Shown piece after piece: positions 23,609-31,408 of a stretch of DNA of 36,723 nucleotides. The first letter of the stretch is position 1, and the number at the start of each line of letters is the position of its first letter. A program made the translations under genes and the position numbers. The DNA is taken from the NCBI GenBank assembly GCA_030448105.1, contig JAUJNP010000020.1:1-36723 (forward strand). Direction: 5' to 3'. Under the pieces are notes generated by a model that had not been told where the DNA came from, ran no database searches, and saw nothing but the letters and a program-made list of their open reading frames with translations. The DNA is from Acidimicrobiales bacterium. GTDB taxonomy: Bacteria > Actinomycetota > Acidimicrobiia > Acidimicrobiales > Iamiaceae.

Positions 23609-24046
23609 ATGCCATTGAACAAGAAGGAACGGGCCAGGCTGCCGTCGACCCTGGCCCGCTCGCCCAAGAAGGCCCAAGAGACGTACATCCACACCCTCGA
23701 GTCAGCCGAGGAGACCCACGGGGACGGCGAAGCGGCGCACCGGATCGCGCTGAGCGCGCTCAAGCACTCCTTCGAGAAGGTTGGCGATCGCTGGGAGAAG
23801 AAGGCCAAGAAGGGCCCGAGCGACCGCCAAGCGGCCAAGAGCGGCCGAGCCGCCCGCAAGGGCAAGTCCTCGACGGCGGGCGGAGTCGATGCCAACGCCA
23901 GCAAGTCTCATCTCCGCGACGTGGCCAAACGGCTCGGCGTGAAGGGTCGCTCGAAGATGGACAAGCGCGAGCTGGTGAAGGCGATCGACAAGGCCAACCG
24001 CTCCATCAGCGCCAAGTCCCGGCGGAAGCAGCAGAAGAAGTCGTAG
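23609..24046 (+). CDS. ChaB family protein with Rho N-terminal-like domain
   Basis: 145 residues. The ChaB domain (about 1-60) has LPSTLARSPKKAQETYIHTLESA and ALKHSFEKVGDRWEKK. A lysine-rich linker follows. The C-terminal part ASKSHLRDVAKRLGVKGRSKMDKRELVKAI resembles the Rho_N/SAP-like nucleic-acid-binding fold. The protein is strongly basic, so DNA or RNA binding is likely. ChaB is linked to cation transport only by name and old gene order. ATG 23609 is preceded by GGAAGGA. Monocistronic; its end carries a hairpin shared with the convergent TOPRIM gene. Confidence 0.85.
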   Translation: MPLNKKERARLPSTLARSPKKAQETYIHTLESAEETHGDGEAAHRIALSALKHSFEKVGDRWEKKAKKGPSDRQAAKSGRAARKGKSSTAGGVDANASKSHLRDVAKRLGVKGRSKMDKRELVKAIDKANRSISAKSRRKQQKKS

Positions 24047-24067
24047 CGAAGCCGTTAGTGGGCTTCG
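24047..24067. terminator. Bidirectional hairpin between convergent genes
   Basis: Perfect 7-bp stem (CGAAGCC/GGCTTCG) with a 7-base loop directly after the ChaB stop, in the 40-bp gap before the TOPRIM gene stop. No long T-run. Confidence 0.5.
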
Positions 24068-24086
24068 ACGATCGGGACCGGCGATG

Positions 24087-24647
24087 TCAGATGTGGGCGA
24101 GCACCCCGTTGAGCGGCCGCGGCACGGCGGTGAGGTCGAGGGCCTCGACGAGGAGTCGGCCGTAGCGGATCTTCCGACCGGAGCGGGTGCCCAGGAAGCG
24201 CCGGAGCTGCGCGGCGTGGGGCACGTGCAGCTGCGCCGGCTGCTTCTGGAAGGTGCGGAAAGACCCCATCTCCCCTTGGGCGGCGACGACCTGCTCGACG
24301 GTCGCGGTCCCGAGGGCGCGGATGAGCTCATCTTCGAGGTCGGCGACGCACACGAAGAACCCCAGGGCCTCCATGGCGGCACGGGTCAATCCCGAGCCGA
24401 GGCCCGCCCGCTCCAGGCCGCGCCGAAAGCTCCCTTCCTCGCCGGCGTCGCAGAAGCCGGCCAGGCGCAGTCCGCGGCCGCGCGGACCGAACCGCGCCAG
24501 CGCCTTGGCGATGTTCGTCGCTCCTCCGAGGCCGACCACCGCGATGTTCTCCGCCGTGAGGTTCCGCCCCCGCCGTGTTGCCAGCGCATGAAGGGCGGCC
24601 TGGTCGCTGGCCCCCTCGACGAGCACGACCGCGTGGCAGCCCTCCAT
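24087..24647 (-). CDS. Stand-alone TOPRIM-domain protein (OLD-like TOPRIM)
   Basis: 186 residues from ATG 24647. The sequence follows the OLD-family TOPRIM: AVVLVEGASDQAAL (catalytic Glu), VVGLGGATNIAK, GFCDAGEEGSFRRGL (acidic pair) and FFVCVADLEDELIRALG (second acidic motif). In OLD nucleases this domain is fused to an ABC-type ATPase; here no ATPase domain is present. It may be a nuclease acting alone or with a partner elsewhere. A longer TTG start at 24704 is possible. The gene lies downstream of the DUF2254 gene on the same strand, about 90 bp apart. Confidence 0.75.
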   Translation of the reverse strand: MEGCHAVVLVEGASDQAALHALATRRGRNLTAENIAVVGLGGATNIAKALARFGPRGRGLRLAGFCDAGEEGSFRRGLERAGLGSGLTRAAMEALGFFVCVADLEDELIRALGTATVEQVVAAQGEMGSFRTFQKQPAQLHVPHAAQLRRFLGTRSGRKIRYGRLLVEALDLTAVPRPLNGVLAHI

Positions 24648-24738
24648 CGCCGCAGCCTCGCACCACCCCCGTGGGCGGCGGCGGCTGATATCCGGGCGGC
24701 CCAAGTGGAGGCCCCATCTGCAGGACCGGCGGTGGCCC

Positions 24739-26100
24739 TCACGTCCCGTCGCGGTTGGCAGGTCTCAGCAGAAGCTCCCGCACCTCGCGCTCGAGGGCGT
24801 GGACCGGCTCGAGATCGCCGCTCTCCACCGTTTCCCGGTCGGCGGCGGCCACTACCATGACTGTCTCGCGCTCGACCGCGCTGCGATGCGCTGAGTCGAG
24901 GTCGCACCGGGCCACGTCGCGCAGCATGCGTAGCAGCTCGACCATCACCATTGGCTCGCGGGCGCCGTAGCGACGGATCTGGCCGCACGCGAGACCGAGG
25001 TAGGCGGGGACGTCCATCGCCGGCGCCACGATCAGACCGCCGCCGGCGGTGGTGACGATCCTCGGGCCCACCGGACGCTGGGCCAGGAGCACGAGGAGGG
25101 TAGCGAGGTGCCCGATGGCGTGGACCGCTGTCGTCGGGTCGTTCACGCCCGGCGACAACGCCTTGACCGCCACGTCGACGAGCTGTCGAAAGCCGTAGCC
25201 GATGTCCTGCTGCATGGTCCGCTCGAAGCCGATCTTGATCGCCGTCCGCACGGCCGAGATCAGGTCGGCGTCGGGCTGGTACTCGTCGGACCGCCACACC
25301 CACGCCAGCGGGCCACCCTCGACGACGCGATCGCCGGCCGCCGGCTCCAGTCGCAGGACCAGTCCCCCAGCCTCGGCCAGTTCCTCGAGAGCCTCGAGGT
25401 CGATGCCCTGGACGAAGCCGGATCCCGACGCGACGATCATCGCCGCCCCAGGCGCAGTCGGTGGTATGGCGTCCGGTGGCACGACCGAGCCGTCGTCGGC
25501 GCCGTAGAGGTCTTCGATCGCCTTGACCGTGTCCTTGTTCACCTCCCGCATCAGGCTGTCGATCCGGATCGAGCGGGCGATGTGGTCGATGAAGTACACG
25601 AGGGCGATGACGCTGGCCACCGTGAGCACATAGGCGCCGGTGATGGCCAGGGCCGGTACGACATCCTCCTCCGGCGTCGGCCCGGACCTCACCGCCCGTA
25701 GCACCAGCAGCGCGTAGGTGAACGTGGCCAGGAAGATCGCCAGCACGATCTGGTTGCTCACGTCGCGCAGGAAGGTTCGCAACAGCCGGGGCGAGAACTG
25801 CGACGACGCCAACTGAAGGGTCACCACGGTCAAGGAGAACACCACGCCGGTGACGGTGATCACCGAACCGGCGATGACCTGAAGAATGCCTCTGGCGCTC
25901 TCCGCCCCACCGGGGAACACGAGATGTCCCAGAGTCGAGGACTCGTCCACGTGCACCCGCGGCAGCACCGCGGCCGCCAGCCCTGCCCCGGCCATGAACA
26001 GCGATGGCAGGAACCAGAGCGACGTCCGTGTCCGCTCGACGACCGAGCTCCGCCGCAAGCGGCGGACGGCGCCGAGGGAGCGTCCACCCGGCCCGGTCAC
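24739..26100 (-). CDS. DUF2254 membrane protein
   Basis: 453 residues. Four hydrophobic segments in the first about 170 residues: LWFLPSLFMAGAGLAAAVL, ILQVIAGSVITVTGVVFSLTVV, IVLAIFLATFTYALLVL and ITGAYVLTVASVIALVYF. The motif LASSQFSPRLLRTFLRD and the soluble part with QDIGYGFRQLVDVAVKALSPGVNDPTTAVHA are characteristic of DUF2254. Function is unknown; the fold suggests a membrane-bound sensor or channel. The start is GTG 26100. Possible transcript with the TOPRIM gene downstream. Confidence 0.88.
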   Translation of the reverse strand: MTGPGGRSLGAVRRLRRSSVVERTRTSLWFLPSLFMAGAGLAAAVLPRVHVDESSTLGHLVFPGGAESARGILQVIAGSVITVTGVVFSLTVVTLQLASSQFSPRLLRTFLRDVSNQIVLAIFLATFTYALLVLRAVRSGPTPEEDVVPALAITGAYVLTVASVIALVYFIDHIARSIRIDSLMREVNKDTVKAIEDLYGADDGSVVPPDAIPPTAPGAAMIVASGSGFVQGIDLEALEELAEAGGLVLRLEPAAGDRVVEGGPLAWVWRSDEYQPDADLISAVRTAIKIGFERTMQQDIGYGFRQLVDVAVKALSPGVNDPTTAVHAIGHLATLLVLLAQRPVGPRIVTTAGGGLIVAPAMDVPAYLGLACGQIRRYGAREPMVMVELLRMLRDVARCDLDSAHRSAVERETVMVVAAADRETVESGDLEPVHALEREVRELLLRPANRDGT

Positions 26101-26345
26101 CGCAGCCGCCGGCGAGCCAGGGCAGGCCAGAGCGACCAGTCAGGGCCCGCGGGACGGCAGCATGTCGCCCAGGGCCTCACCGCCAACAGCGAAGCATCTC
26201 CACCCCCGCGCGCACCAGTGGGCGAGCGTCACCTCGGTGAGTCGCCGAGGCGCGCCTCCCGAGAGTGAGACGACCGGATCTTCGAGGACTCGTCGCGGCC
26301 TCGACCCGTCCGGAAAGCTCCATGGAGGGCGCGCCGAGCATGCGA

Positions 26346-26492
26346 TCAGGCCTTGATGCGCCAGATCACCATGCCGCGCATCTCGACGACGCGGCCGGTG
26401 GGCTCGATCCCCGAGAACGTGTCATCGTGAGTTCCTATCCAGAGAGCGAGCACTGCGACCAGGTCGCCGTTGACGATGGCGTCCTCCGCGGT
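26346..26492 (-). pseudogene. SnoaL-like (ester cyclase/NTF2-fold) fragment
   Basis: A 48-residue in-frame stretch between two stops on the minus strand resembles the second half of SnoaL-like cyclases: EDAIVNGDLVAV, then GTHDDTFSGIEPTGR and VEMRGMVIWRI. In intact members this continues with DGKIVE-type sequence, but here a stop follows at once. Upstream the frame is closed by TGA and no matching N-terminal half is found in other frames. I read this as a decayed gene remnant. Identification rests on motif memory only. Confidence 0.6.
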
Positions 26493-26643
26493 TCACGAGG
26501 TCCGCGTAGTGGCGAGGCACCAGCCGAGATGTTCGAAACGGTGGACGAGGCGGCCATCGCCGAAGCATCGCATAGGGCGTCTCGCGCGTCCCTCGTGGAA
26601 TTCTCGCGACTCGGGGTACGTGACACCTGAAGCCTTCAAGACT

Positions 26644-26664
26644 CAGCAGCAGCAGCAGCAGCAG
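26644..26664. repeat. (CAG)7 trinucleotide tract
   Basis: Seven perfect CAG units in a stretch with no supported gene. Slippage-prone; not part of a supported reading frame. Confidence 0.9.
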
Positions 26665-26779
26665 AAGGCCCCCATCAGCGCCGGGCAGGCGAGATCGCCG
26701 CTCCCGTCGCTAGACGGCCCGCTACCAAGGCCGAGTTCGGGCGTGGTGCTCGGCCGAGGAACCTCCTAAGGGGCTTCCC

Positions 26780-27568
26780 ATGGACACGCTCTCTGATTTC
26801 ACCTGTTTCGAGTTCACTCACGCCGGCACGAAAAGACGCGTCTACCGCCAGGGCGAGGGTCCCGCCGTCGTTGTGATGCACGAGGTGCCGGGTATCACGG
26901 CTGAGGTAGCCCACTTCGTGCGGAATGTCGTGAGCGCCGGTCTGACGGTGTTCATGCCTCGCCTCTTCGGCAGAGTCGGCGCCAAGACGAACGAGGCCGA
27001 GCGGATGTGGCAGCTCGGGCGTCTGTGTATCAGCCGTGAGTTCGCCTGCCTTGCCGAGAATCGAGCGAGCCCGATCACCGACTGGCTCCGTGCGCTCGCG
27101 AAACACGCGTACGACGAGGTCGGCGGCCGCGGTGTCGGTGTGGTCGGCATGTGCGTCACGGGAAACTTCGCGCTGACGATGGCGCTCGATCCGTGGGTAA
27201 CGGCGCCCGTGCTCGCACACCCGTCGTTCCCGCTCCCCATCACTCGTGCCAAGGCCGCAGCTGTGCACGCGACACCAGAGGCCCTCGCCAACGCTCGGCG
27301 ACGCATTGACGAGGAGGGCCTGTCCTTTCTCGGTCTGCGCTTCCACGGCGACAAGCTGTTCTGCCGACCAGCACGCTTCGCTACCCTCCGACGCGAGTTA
27401 GGCGATGGATTCGAGGCGGTCGAGCTGCCCGCAGAGTCGGCCAATCCGGCGCCCGAGCCGCCGCACAGCGTGCTCACCATCGGTCTCGTCGATCGCGACG
27501 GCGAACCGACGCGCGCCGCTGTCGACCGGGTGCTGCACTTCTTGACCGAGCGGCTCAAGCCTGAGTAG
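26780..27568 (+). CDS. Dienelactone hydrolase family protein
   Basis: 262 residues, alpha/beta hydrolase of the dienelactone hydrolase (DLH) type. VVVMHEVPGITAEV is the oxyanion-side loop. The nucleophile elbow is VVGMCVTGNFAL with Cys125 in place of Ser, as in DLH. Asp191 (FHGDKLFC) and His229 (EPPHSVL) complete the Cys-Asp-His triad. DLH opens lactone rings in chloroaromatic breakdown, but many members hydrolyse other esters. Codon use is visibly less GC-biased than in its neighbours, and tRNA-Val and att-like repeats lie just downstream, suggesting acquisition. Confidence 0.87.
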   Translation: MDTLSDFTCFEFTHAGTKRRVYRQGEGPAVVVMHEVPGITAEVAHFVRNVVSAGLTVFMPRLFGRVGAKTNEAERMWQLGRLCISREFACLAENRASPITDWLRALAKHAYDEVGGRGVGVVGMCVTGNFALTMALDPWVTAPVLAHPSFPLPITRAKAAAVHATPEALANARRRIDEEGLSFLGLRFHGDKLFCRPARFATLRRELGDGFEAVELPAESANPAPEPPHSVLTIGLVDRDGEPTRAAVDRVLHFLTERLKPE

Positions 27569-27689
27569 GACAGGCCAACCCGGATCAGACTGGCTGGTCA
27601 GCGTCGCTGCTTATCTCGGTCCCGGACGCACTCGCCTGGCCCTCGATCGGCCGTCAGAGGCCGTGAGTTCACCCCCAGAACGCGTTTCG

Positions 27690-27708
27690 TTGTGGCAGGT
27701 TTGTGGCA
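27690..27708. repeat. Direct repeats TTGTGGCA x2 beside tRNA-Val
   Basis: TTGTGGCA occurs at 27690-27697 and 27701-27708 with an 11-bp period, 78 bp from the tRNA 3' end. Similar short repeats are seen near attachment sites of actinobacterial tRNA-integrating elements, so this may be an integration scar. No integrase is present. Confidence 0.4.
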
Positions 27709-27785
27709 CGCTGGCCCGTCGGCCATCGAGTGAGTCGATCACGCCCCGCTGAGTGGTGAAAACACGGCTCTGACCTGGGCCTTTC

Positions 27786-27862
27786 TGGTGGGCGTAACAG
27801 GACTCGAACCTGTGACCTCACGCGTGTGAAGCGTGCGCTCTAACCAGCTGAGCTATACGCCC
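27786..27862 (-). tRNA. tRNA-Val (anticodon CAC), CCA encoded
   Basis: On the minus strand: acceptor GGGCGTA pairs with TACGCCC, D-arm GCTC...GAGC, anticodon stem CACGC/GCGTG with loop TTCACAC (anticodon CAC, codon GTG), T-arm ACAGG-TTCGAGT-CCTGT, discriminator A and encoded CCA (27788-27786). A complete cloverleaf. Confidence 0.97.
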
Positions 27863-27905
27863 GGAAGGCGGACACGATAGCGCGCCGGCGCCCCCGACCA
27901 GGGTC

Positions 27906-28568
27906 CTAGGAGGCCCGGGGCAGGTCCGACAGGAGAGGCTCGGCCACCCGGACCGGTGCCCGCAGCGGGGCGATGAGGCCCACGGGGGTGCGCGCCTCGC
28001 GTAGGCGCTGGTTGGCGCCGTCGACCACCGCGCCGGCGTGGCGACCGGCCAACGTCGCCAGCTCGTCCTCGGCCGGCACAGCCACCCGGACCGCCGCCAC
28101 CCGGAACAGGCCGAGGAGCCGGTCGGGCACCACCACGGGGCCATCGCCCCGATGCTGGAGGGCCCGGTGAGGTACGGCCAGCGGGACCTTCGGTCCGCTT
28201 CCCCGTGCCCGGAACACGATCCCCCGATCCTCGAACTCCAGGGCCCGGCCGTCGTCGTCGCGCCAACGCAGCACGGCCAGCTCGGCGGGGAACCCCCAGT
28301 TGAGGCGGGCGCCGGTGCGGGCATCCTGGCGGTCGACCACCAGGGTCGTGACACACCAACCGAGGCGCGGGCCGAGCCGAGCGGGCACCGCCACCGCCAG
28401 CTGCAGGTACGGCCCCACCGGTGAGGACGTGAACCGGCTGGCGGTGATCATGGCCGGGCCCGGCGCCGGCGTGATGCCGTCGGGCAGCGCCACCCGGGGG
28501 CGTCGCCGGGAGAAGCCCACGATGGCCTCGCCTCGCAGGGCCCAAGGCGCGAACGGCGCACCGGTCAC
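27906..28568 (-). CDS. Acetoacetate decarboxylase-superfamily-like protein
   Basis: 220 residues. ITASRFTSSPVGPYLQLAVAV, WCVTTLVVDRQDARTGARLNWGFPAELAVLRW and a C-terminal beta-rich part resemble the acetoacetate decarboxylase (ADC) superfamily. I cannot place the catalytic Schiff-base lysine of true ADC, so decarboxylase activity is doubtful; many actinobacterial members are uncharacterised. The start is GTG 28568, with TAGGTT six bases upstream, which fits a leaderless transcript. It lies between the amidase gene and tRNA-Val, on the same strand as both. Confidence 0.6.
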   Translation of the reverse strand: MTGAPFAPWALRGEAIVGFSRRRPRVALPDGITPAPGPAMITASRFTSSPVGPYLQLAVAVPARLGPRLGWCVTTLVVDRQDARTGARLNWGFPAELAVLRWRDDDGRALEFEDRGIVFRARGSGPKVPLAVPHRALQHRGDGPVVVPDRLLGLFRVAAVRVAVPAEDELATLAGRHAGAVVDGANQRLREARTPVGLIAPLRAPVRVAEPLLSDLPRAS

Positions 28569-28574
28569 CGTGCG

Positions 28575-28580
28575 AACCTA
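28575..28580 (-). promoter_or_regulatory. Candidate -10 (TAGGTT) for the ADC-like gene
   Basis: TANNNT box exactly six bases before GTG 28568, overlapping the amidase stop codon. Leaderless arrangement; -35 not evident. Confidence 0.35.
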
Positions 28581-29978
28581 CATCGGGGCCCGGCGATCGC
28601 GGGCGAGCGCATCCTCGAGGGCGGCGAGCAGCCGCAGCACGGCCACGTCGGCGTGCTGGGGACCGACCACCTGCAGCCCCACCGGTAGACCGGCCTCGGT
28701 GAACCCGGCGCACACGGTGCCCGCCGGAGAACGGGTGAGGTTGAAGGGGTAGGTGAAGCGCACCCAGTTGGGGTCGGGCTTGCCGTCGAGGATGCCGTCC
28801 TGCTCGACGAGGGGTGCCTGGGAGGCGACGGTAGGGGTCAGCAGCAGGCTGACGGTGCGGAACACCGACACAAGGACGAGGTTGAGCTGGTGGGCGGCGT
28901 CCTGGGCGGCGAGCACGTCGCTGGCCGAGAGGTGCTCGTCGGCCCACTCGGCCGACATCCGCACCACTGGGTCGAGCAGCTCCCACTGGTCGGTGCCCCG
29001 GACCTCGGCCACCGTGCGCAGGTTCGAGGCGCTGGTGATCACCAGCCACGTGGTCACCGGGTCGACGGCGAACACCGAGGGCTCCTCCACGATCTCGGTG
29101 CCCATGGCCGCCAGGCGCTGCACGGCCGCCTCGCAGATGGCCAGCACCTCAGGGTCGACCGGGGAGTAGCCGAGGGTCGGCGACCACGCCACCCGCAGCG
29201 GAGCGTGGGGCTCCTCCAGGGCGGCCCGCCACGACCCGTCGGACAGGGGTAGCGACCGCAGGTCGGTCTGCTCGGGACCGACCACCTGGTCCAGGGCGAA
29301 GGCGGTGTCGCGGGCGGTCCGCGCCATGGGGCCCTTGCTCGACAGGTCGGCCCACCCGGGCGGGTCCTCGCCCCCCGCCGGCACCCGCCCGAGCGAGGGC
29401 TTGAACCCGGTCAGCCCGCACAGCGCGGCCGGGATCCGGATCGAGCCCCCGCCATCGGACGCCGTGGCGAGCGGCACCATGCCGGCGGCGAGGGCGGCCG
29501 CCGTGCCTCCCGACGACCCGCCCGGGGTGCGGGCCACGTCCCACGGGTTGCGGGTGATGCCGAAGACCCGGTTGTCGGTCTGGCCCTTGCAGCCCATCTC
29601 GGGCGTGTTGGTCTTGCCCACGACGACACACCCGGCCTGGCGCAGCCGGCCCACCAGCACCGAGTCGGCGCCGGCGGGTGGCGCGTCGGCGTGCAGCGCC
29701 GACCCGGAGGTGGTCACGAAGCCGGCGGCATCCTCGAGGTCCTTCACACCGATGGGGATGCCCGCCAGGGGTCCCACCGCTTCGCCGGCGGCGAGGCGGT
29801 CGTCGACGCGCGCGGCCTCGGCCAGCGCGATCTCGCCGTCCACCGCCACGAACGCGTTGACCTCCCCGTTGGTGGCCTCGATCCGCTCGAGGGCGGCGTG
29901 GGTCAGCTCCCGGGCCGAGACCTGCTTGTCCCGTACCTGCGCCGCCAGTGCCTCGACCGTGGTGTCACGAAAGTCCAT
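28578..29978 (-). CDS. Amidase (amidase-signature family)
   Basis: 466 residues. The Ser-cisSer-Lys triad of the amidase signature family is visible: Lys79 in GIPIGVKDL, cis-Ser in TPGGSSGGTAAALAAG (about 155) and the nucleophile Ser179 in SDGGGSIRIPAALCG. FKPSLGRVP and CAGFTEAGLPVGLQVVG near the end also fit. It hydrolyses amide bonds of small molecules; the substrate is unknown. It is not GatA of a GatCAB set, as no gatB/gatC lie near. A promoter CTGACG-N17-TAGGGT lies six bases from the ATG, suggesting a leaderless mRNA. Confidence 0.92.
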   Translation of the reverse strand: MDFRDTTVEALAAQVRDKQVSARELTHAALERIEATNGEVNAFVAVDGEIALAEAARVDDRLAAGEAVGPLAGIPIGVKDLEDAAGFVTTSGSALHADAPPAGADSVLVGRLRQAGCVVVGKTNTPEMGCKGQTDNRVFGITRNPWDVARTPGGSSGGTAAALAAGMVPLATASDGGGSIRIPAALCGLTGFKPSLGRVPAGGEDPPGWADLSSKGPMARTARDTAFALDQVVGPEQTDLRSLPLSDGSWRAALEEPHAPLRVAWSPTLGYSPVDPEVLAICEAAVQRLAAMGTEIVEEPSVFAVDPVTTWLVITSASNLRTVAEVRGTDQWELLDPVVRMSAEWADEHLSASDVLAAQDAAHQLNLVLVSVFRTVSLLLTPTVASQAPLVEQDGILDGKPDPNWVRFTYPFNLTRSPAGTVCAGFTEAGLPVGLQVVGPQHADVAVLRLLAALEDALARDRRAPM

Positions 29979-29984
29979 GGCCCG

Positions 29985-30013
29985 ACCCTACGGCGGCGGC
30001 CGGCGACCGTCAG
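29985..30013 (-). promoter_or_regulatory. Candidate promoter of the amidase gene
   Basis: On the minus strand CTGACG (30013-30008), 17-base spacer, TAGGGT (29990-29985), then six bases to ATG 29978. The -35 lies over the stop of the VOC remnant. Confidence 0.5.
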
Positions 30014-30171
30014 GTGGCCGGGTAGGTGCGCAGCTCGATGCGGTTGCCGTCGGGGTCGCGGATGTAGAGGCCGGTGCCGACGCCGCGGGCGCCGAACAGC
30101 TGGGCCGGCCCGGCGTCCACCTCGACCCGTCCCGATCGGGCCAGCGCGTCCAGGTCGACGTCCTCGACGAC
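30010..30171 (-). pseudogene. VOC (glyoxalase-like) protein C-terminal remnant
   Basis: 53 codons with the tail of a vicinal-oxygen-chelate protein: LFGARGVGTGLYIRDPDGNRIELRTYP (in parts) carries the terminal metal-ligand Glu and the DPDGN turn. No start codon begins it, and the N-terminal half is missing. It directly follows, in the same frame, the TGA of the DnaJ-domain gene, which suggests a deletion that fused the ends. I read it as a truncated pseudogene. Translational readthrough of the TGA cannot be excluded. Confidence 0.65.
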
Positions 30172-30804
30172 TCAGCCCGCCGGGCGCACGCAGTCGAGCA
30201 GGCGGTCGGAGGCCAGCCGGCGCGCCTCGCTGCCACCGGGGCAACGGGCCCGGTCGCTCACTCGAGCCACCACCCGCAGGGCGCCCGTCGCGCCGCAGGG
30301 CACGCCCGTGGTGGTGGGCCCGGGGTGCACCGCGATGCACGTGCCCACCCGCACGCCCTGCCCGGTCGTCGGGTCCGCCGGGCGCTCGCCTCCGGGGCCA
30401 CCGCGGGCGTAGGCGGTGAACACGAAGATGAAGGCCAGCACCGCCAGCACGAGCACCCACGGCAGCGCTCGCACCAGGCCACCCACCATCGGCGCCACGT
30501 CCGCCTCGTCGAGGTCGTCGTCCTCGTCGCCCGGGCGGGCCGGCGGCGGCGGGACGGCGGCCGACGGGGGCCTCGCCCGCCGGTCGAGGGCGGTGTCGTA
30601 GCGACGCCGCTCCGCCGGGTCGCCCAGCACGGCCCACGCCGCGTTCACGTCGCGCATGCGGCGCTCGGCCAGCGCCCGTTCGGCGGGGTTGGCCGGCCCC
30701 TGGTGATCGGGATGCAGGCGCCGGGCCAGGTCGCGGTAGGCCCGGCGGACGGTGTCGGGCGAGGCGCCCCGAGCCACGCCGAGGGCCCGGTAGTGGTCGC
30801 TCAC
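30172..30804 (-). CDS. DnaJ-domain membrane protein
   Basis: 210 residues. The J-domain is N-terminal: HYRALGVARGASPDTVRRAYRD and LARRLHPDHQGP with the HPD motif that stimulates DnaK ATPase. A Pro-rich and acidic linker follows, then one membrane span (LPWVLVLAVLAFIFVFTAY). The C-terminal about 70 residues face the outside, with paired cysteines (VGTCIAV, GVPCGAT, RARCPGG, LLDCVRP). It may recruit DnaK to the membrane. The start is GTG 30804, overlapping the DUF2087 gene stop (GTGA). Confidence 0.85.
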   Translation of the reverse strand: MSDHYRALGVARGASPDTVRRAYRDLARRLHPDHQGPANPAERALAERRMRDVNAAWAVLGDPAERRRYDTALDRRARPPSAAVPPPPARPGDEDDDLDEADVAPMVGGLVRALPWVLVLAVLAFIFVFTAYARGGPGGERPADPTTGQGVRVGTCIAVHPGPTTTGVPCGATGALRVVARVSDRARCPGGSEARRLASDRLLDCVRPAG

Positions 30805-31406
30805 CGGCTGCCGCCGGGCGACGCCGTGCCAGCAGTGACCGTGCCCCCCGAGCGCCAGTAGTCGCCGCGGTCGCGATCGAGGTAGCCGACGTCGACCAGC
30901 CACCGCCGCAGGGCGGCGACGTCGTCGAACCAGGTCCGCAGCATCCGGTTGACCTCGCGCTCGGGATAGCGACGGCCGGGCTCGAAGTCCTGGACCACCA
31001 GGTCGAGCACCACCAAGCGCTTGGCGTGGGCGGTGGGCATGCGCTGGAGCCGTCCGTCGCGCACGAACGTGCGCAGGATCCGGGAGCGGTCCGGCGGCTG
31101 GTCGCCGTGCTCGTCCGGCGGGTTCGGCCCCCCGCCCTCCCCCGCGGCGCGCGCCGCCCGGGCGGCGGCCGGGAACGCCTGGGCCAGCAGCACGAGGGTG
31201 CCGTCCTCGCCCGCCTCCACCAACCCCGCCCGCTGCAGGCGGCCGAGGGCGGTGGTGGCCCGCCGGGCGTCGAGGCCGGTGGCGGCGCGCACCTCGCCGG
31301 TGGTGCGGGCGCCCAGCACGAGGGCGGCCACCACCCGCAGCCGGTCGGGCTCGGCGAGGAGCCCGGCCAGTTCGCCGGCCGGCAGGAAGGGGGCGGCCTC
31401 GTCCAC
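30801..31406 (-). CDS. HTH and DUF2087 protein
   Basis: 201 residues. The N-terminal half is a winged-helix (ArsR-like): LLAEPDRLRVVAALVLGARTTGEVRAATGLD and ALGRLQRAGLVEAGEDG. The C-terminal DUF2087 domain has KRLVVLDLVVQDFEPGRRYPEREVNRMLRTWFDDVAALRRWLVDVGYLDRD (in parts). Such proteins are putative transcription regulators. The start is GTG 31406, two bases after the hydroxyacid-dehydrogenase stop; longer frames upstream lie over that gene. The next gene downstream overlaps it. Confidence 0.8.
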   Translation of the reverse strand: MDEAAPFLPAGELAGLLAEPDRLRVVAALVLGARTTGEVRAATGLDARRATTALGRLQRAGLVEAGEDGTLVLLAQAFPAAARAARAAGEGGGPNPPDEHGDQPPDRSRILRTFVRDGRLQRMPTAHAKRLVVLDLVVQDFEPGRRYPEREVNRMLRTWFDDVAALRRWLVDVGYLDRDRGDYWRSGGTVTAGTASPGGSR

Positions 31407-31408
31407 CC

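Larger units (their letters stand above)
26101..26779. other. Gene-poor accessory stretch
   Basis: Between the divergent DUF2254 and dienelactone-hydrolase genes. It holds a SnoaL-like remnant (minus) and a (CAG)7 tract, plus a small CCTCGG/CCGAGG hairpin at 26232-26250. Open frames on the plus strand here (for example 26265-26630) match nothing I know and overlie the remnant. GC appears lower toward the right. Confidence 0.6.

Noticed and set aside
26265..26630. 121-codon plus-strand frame
   Set aside because: No known motif; overlies the SnoaL-like fragment on the other strand.
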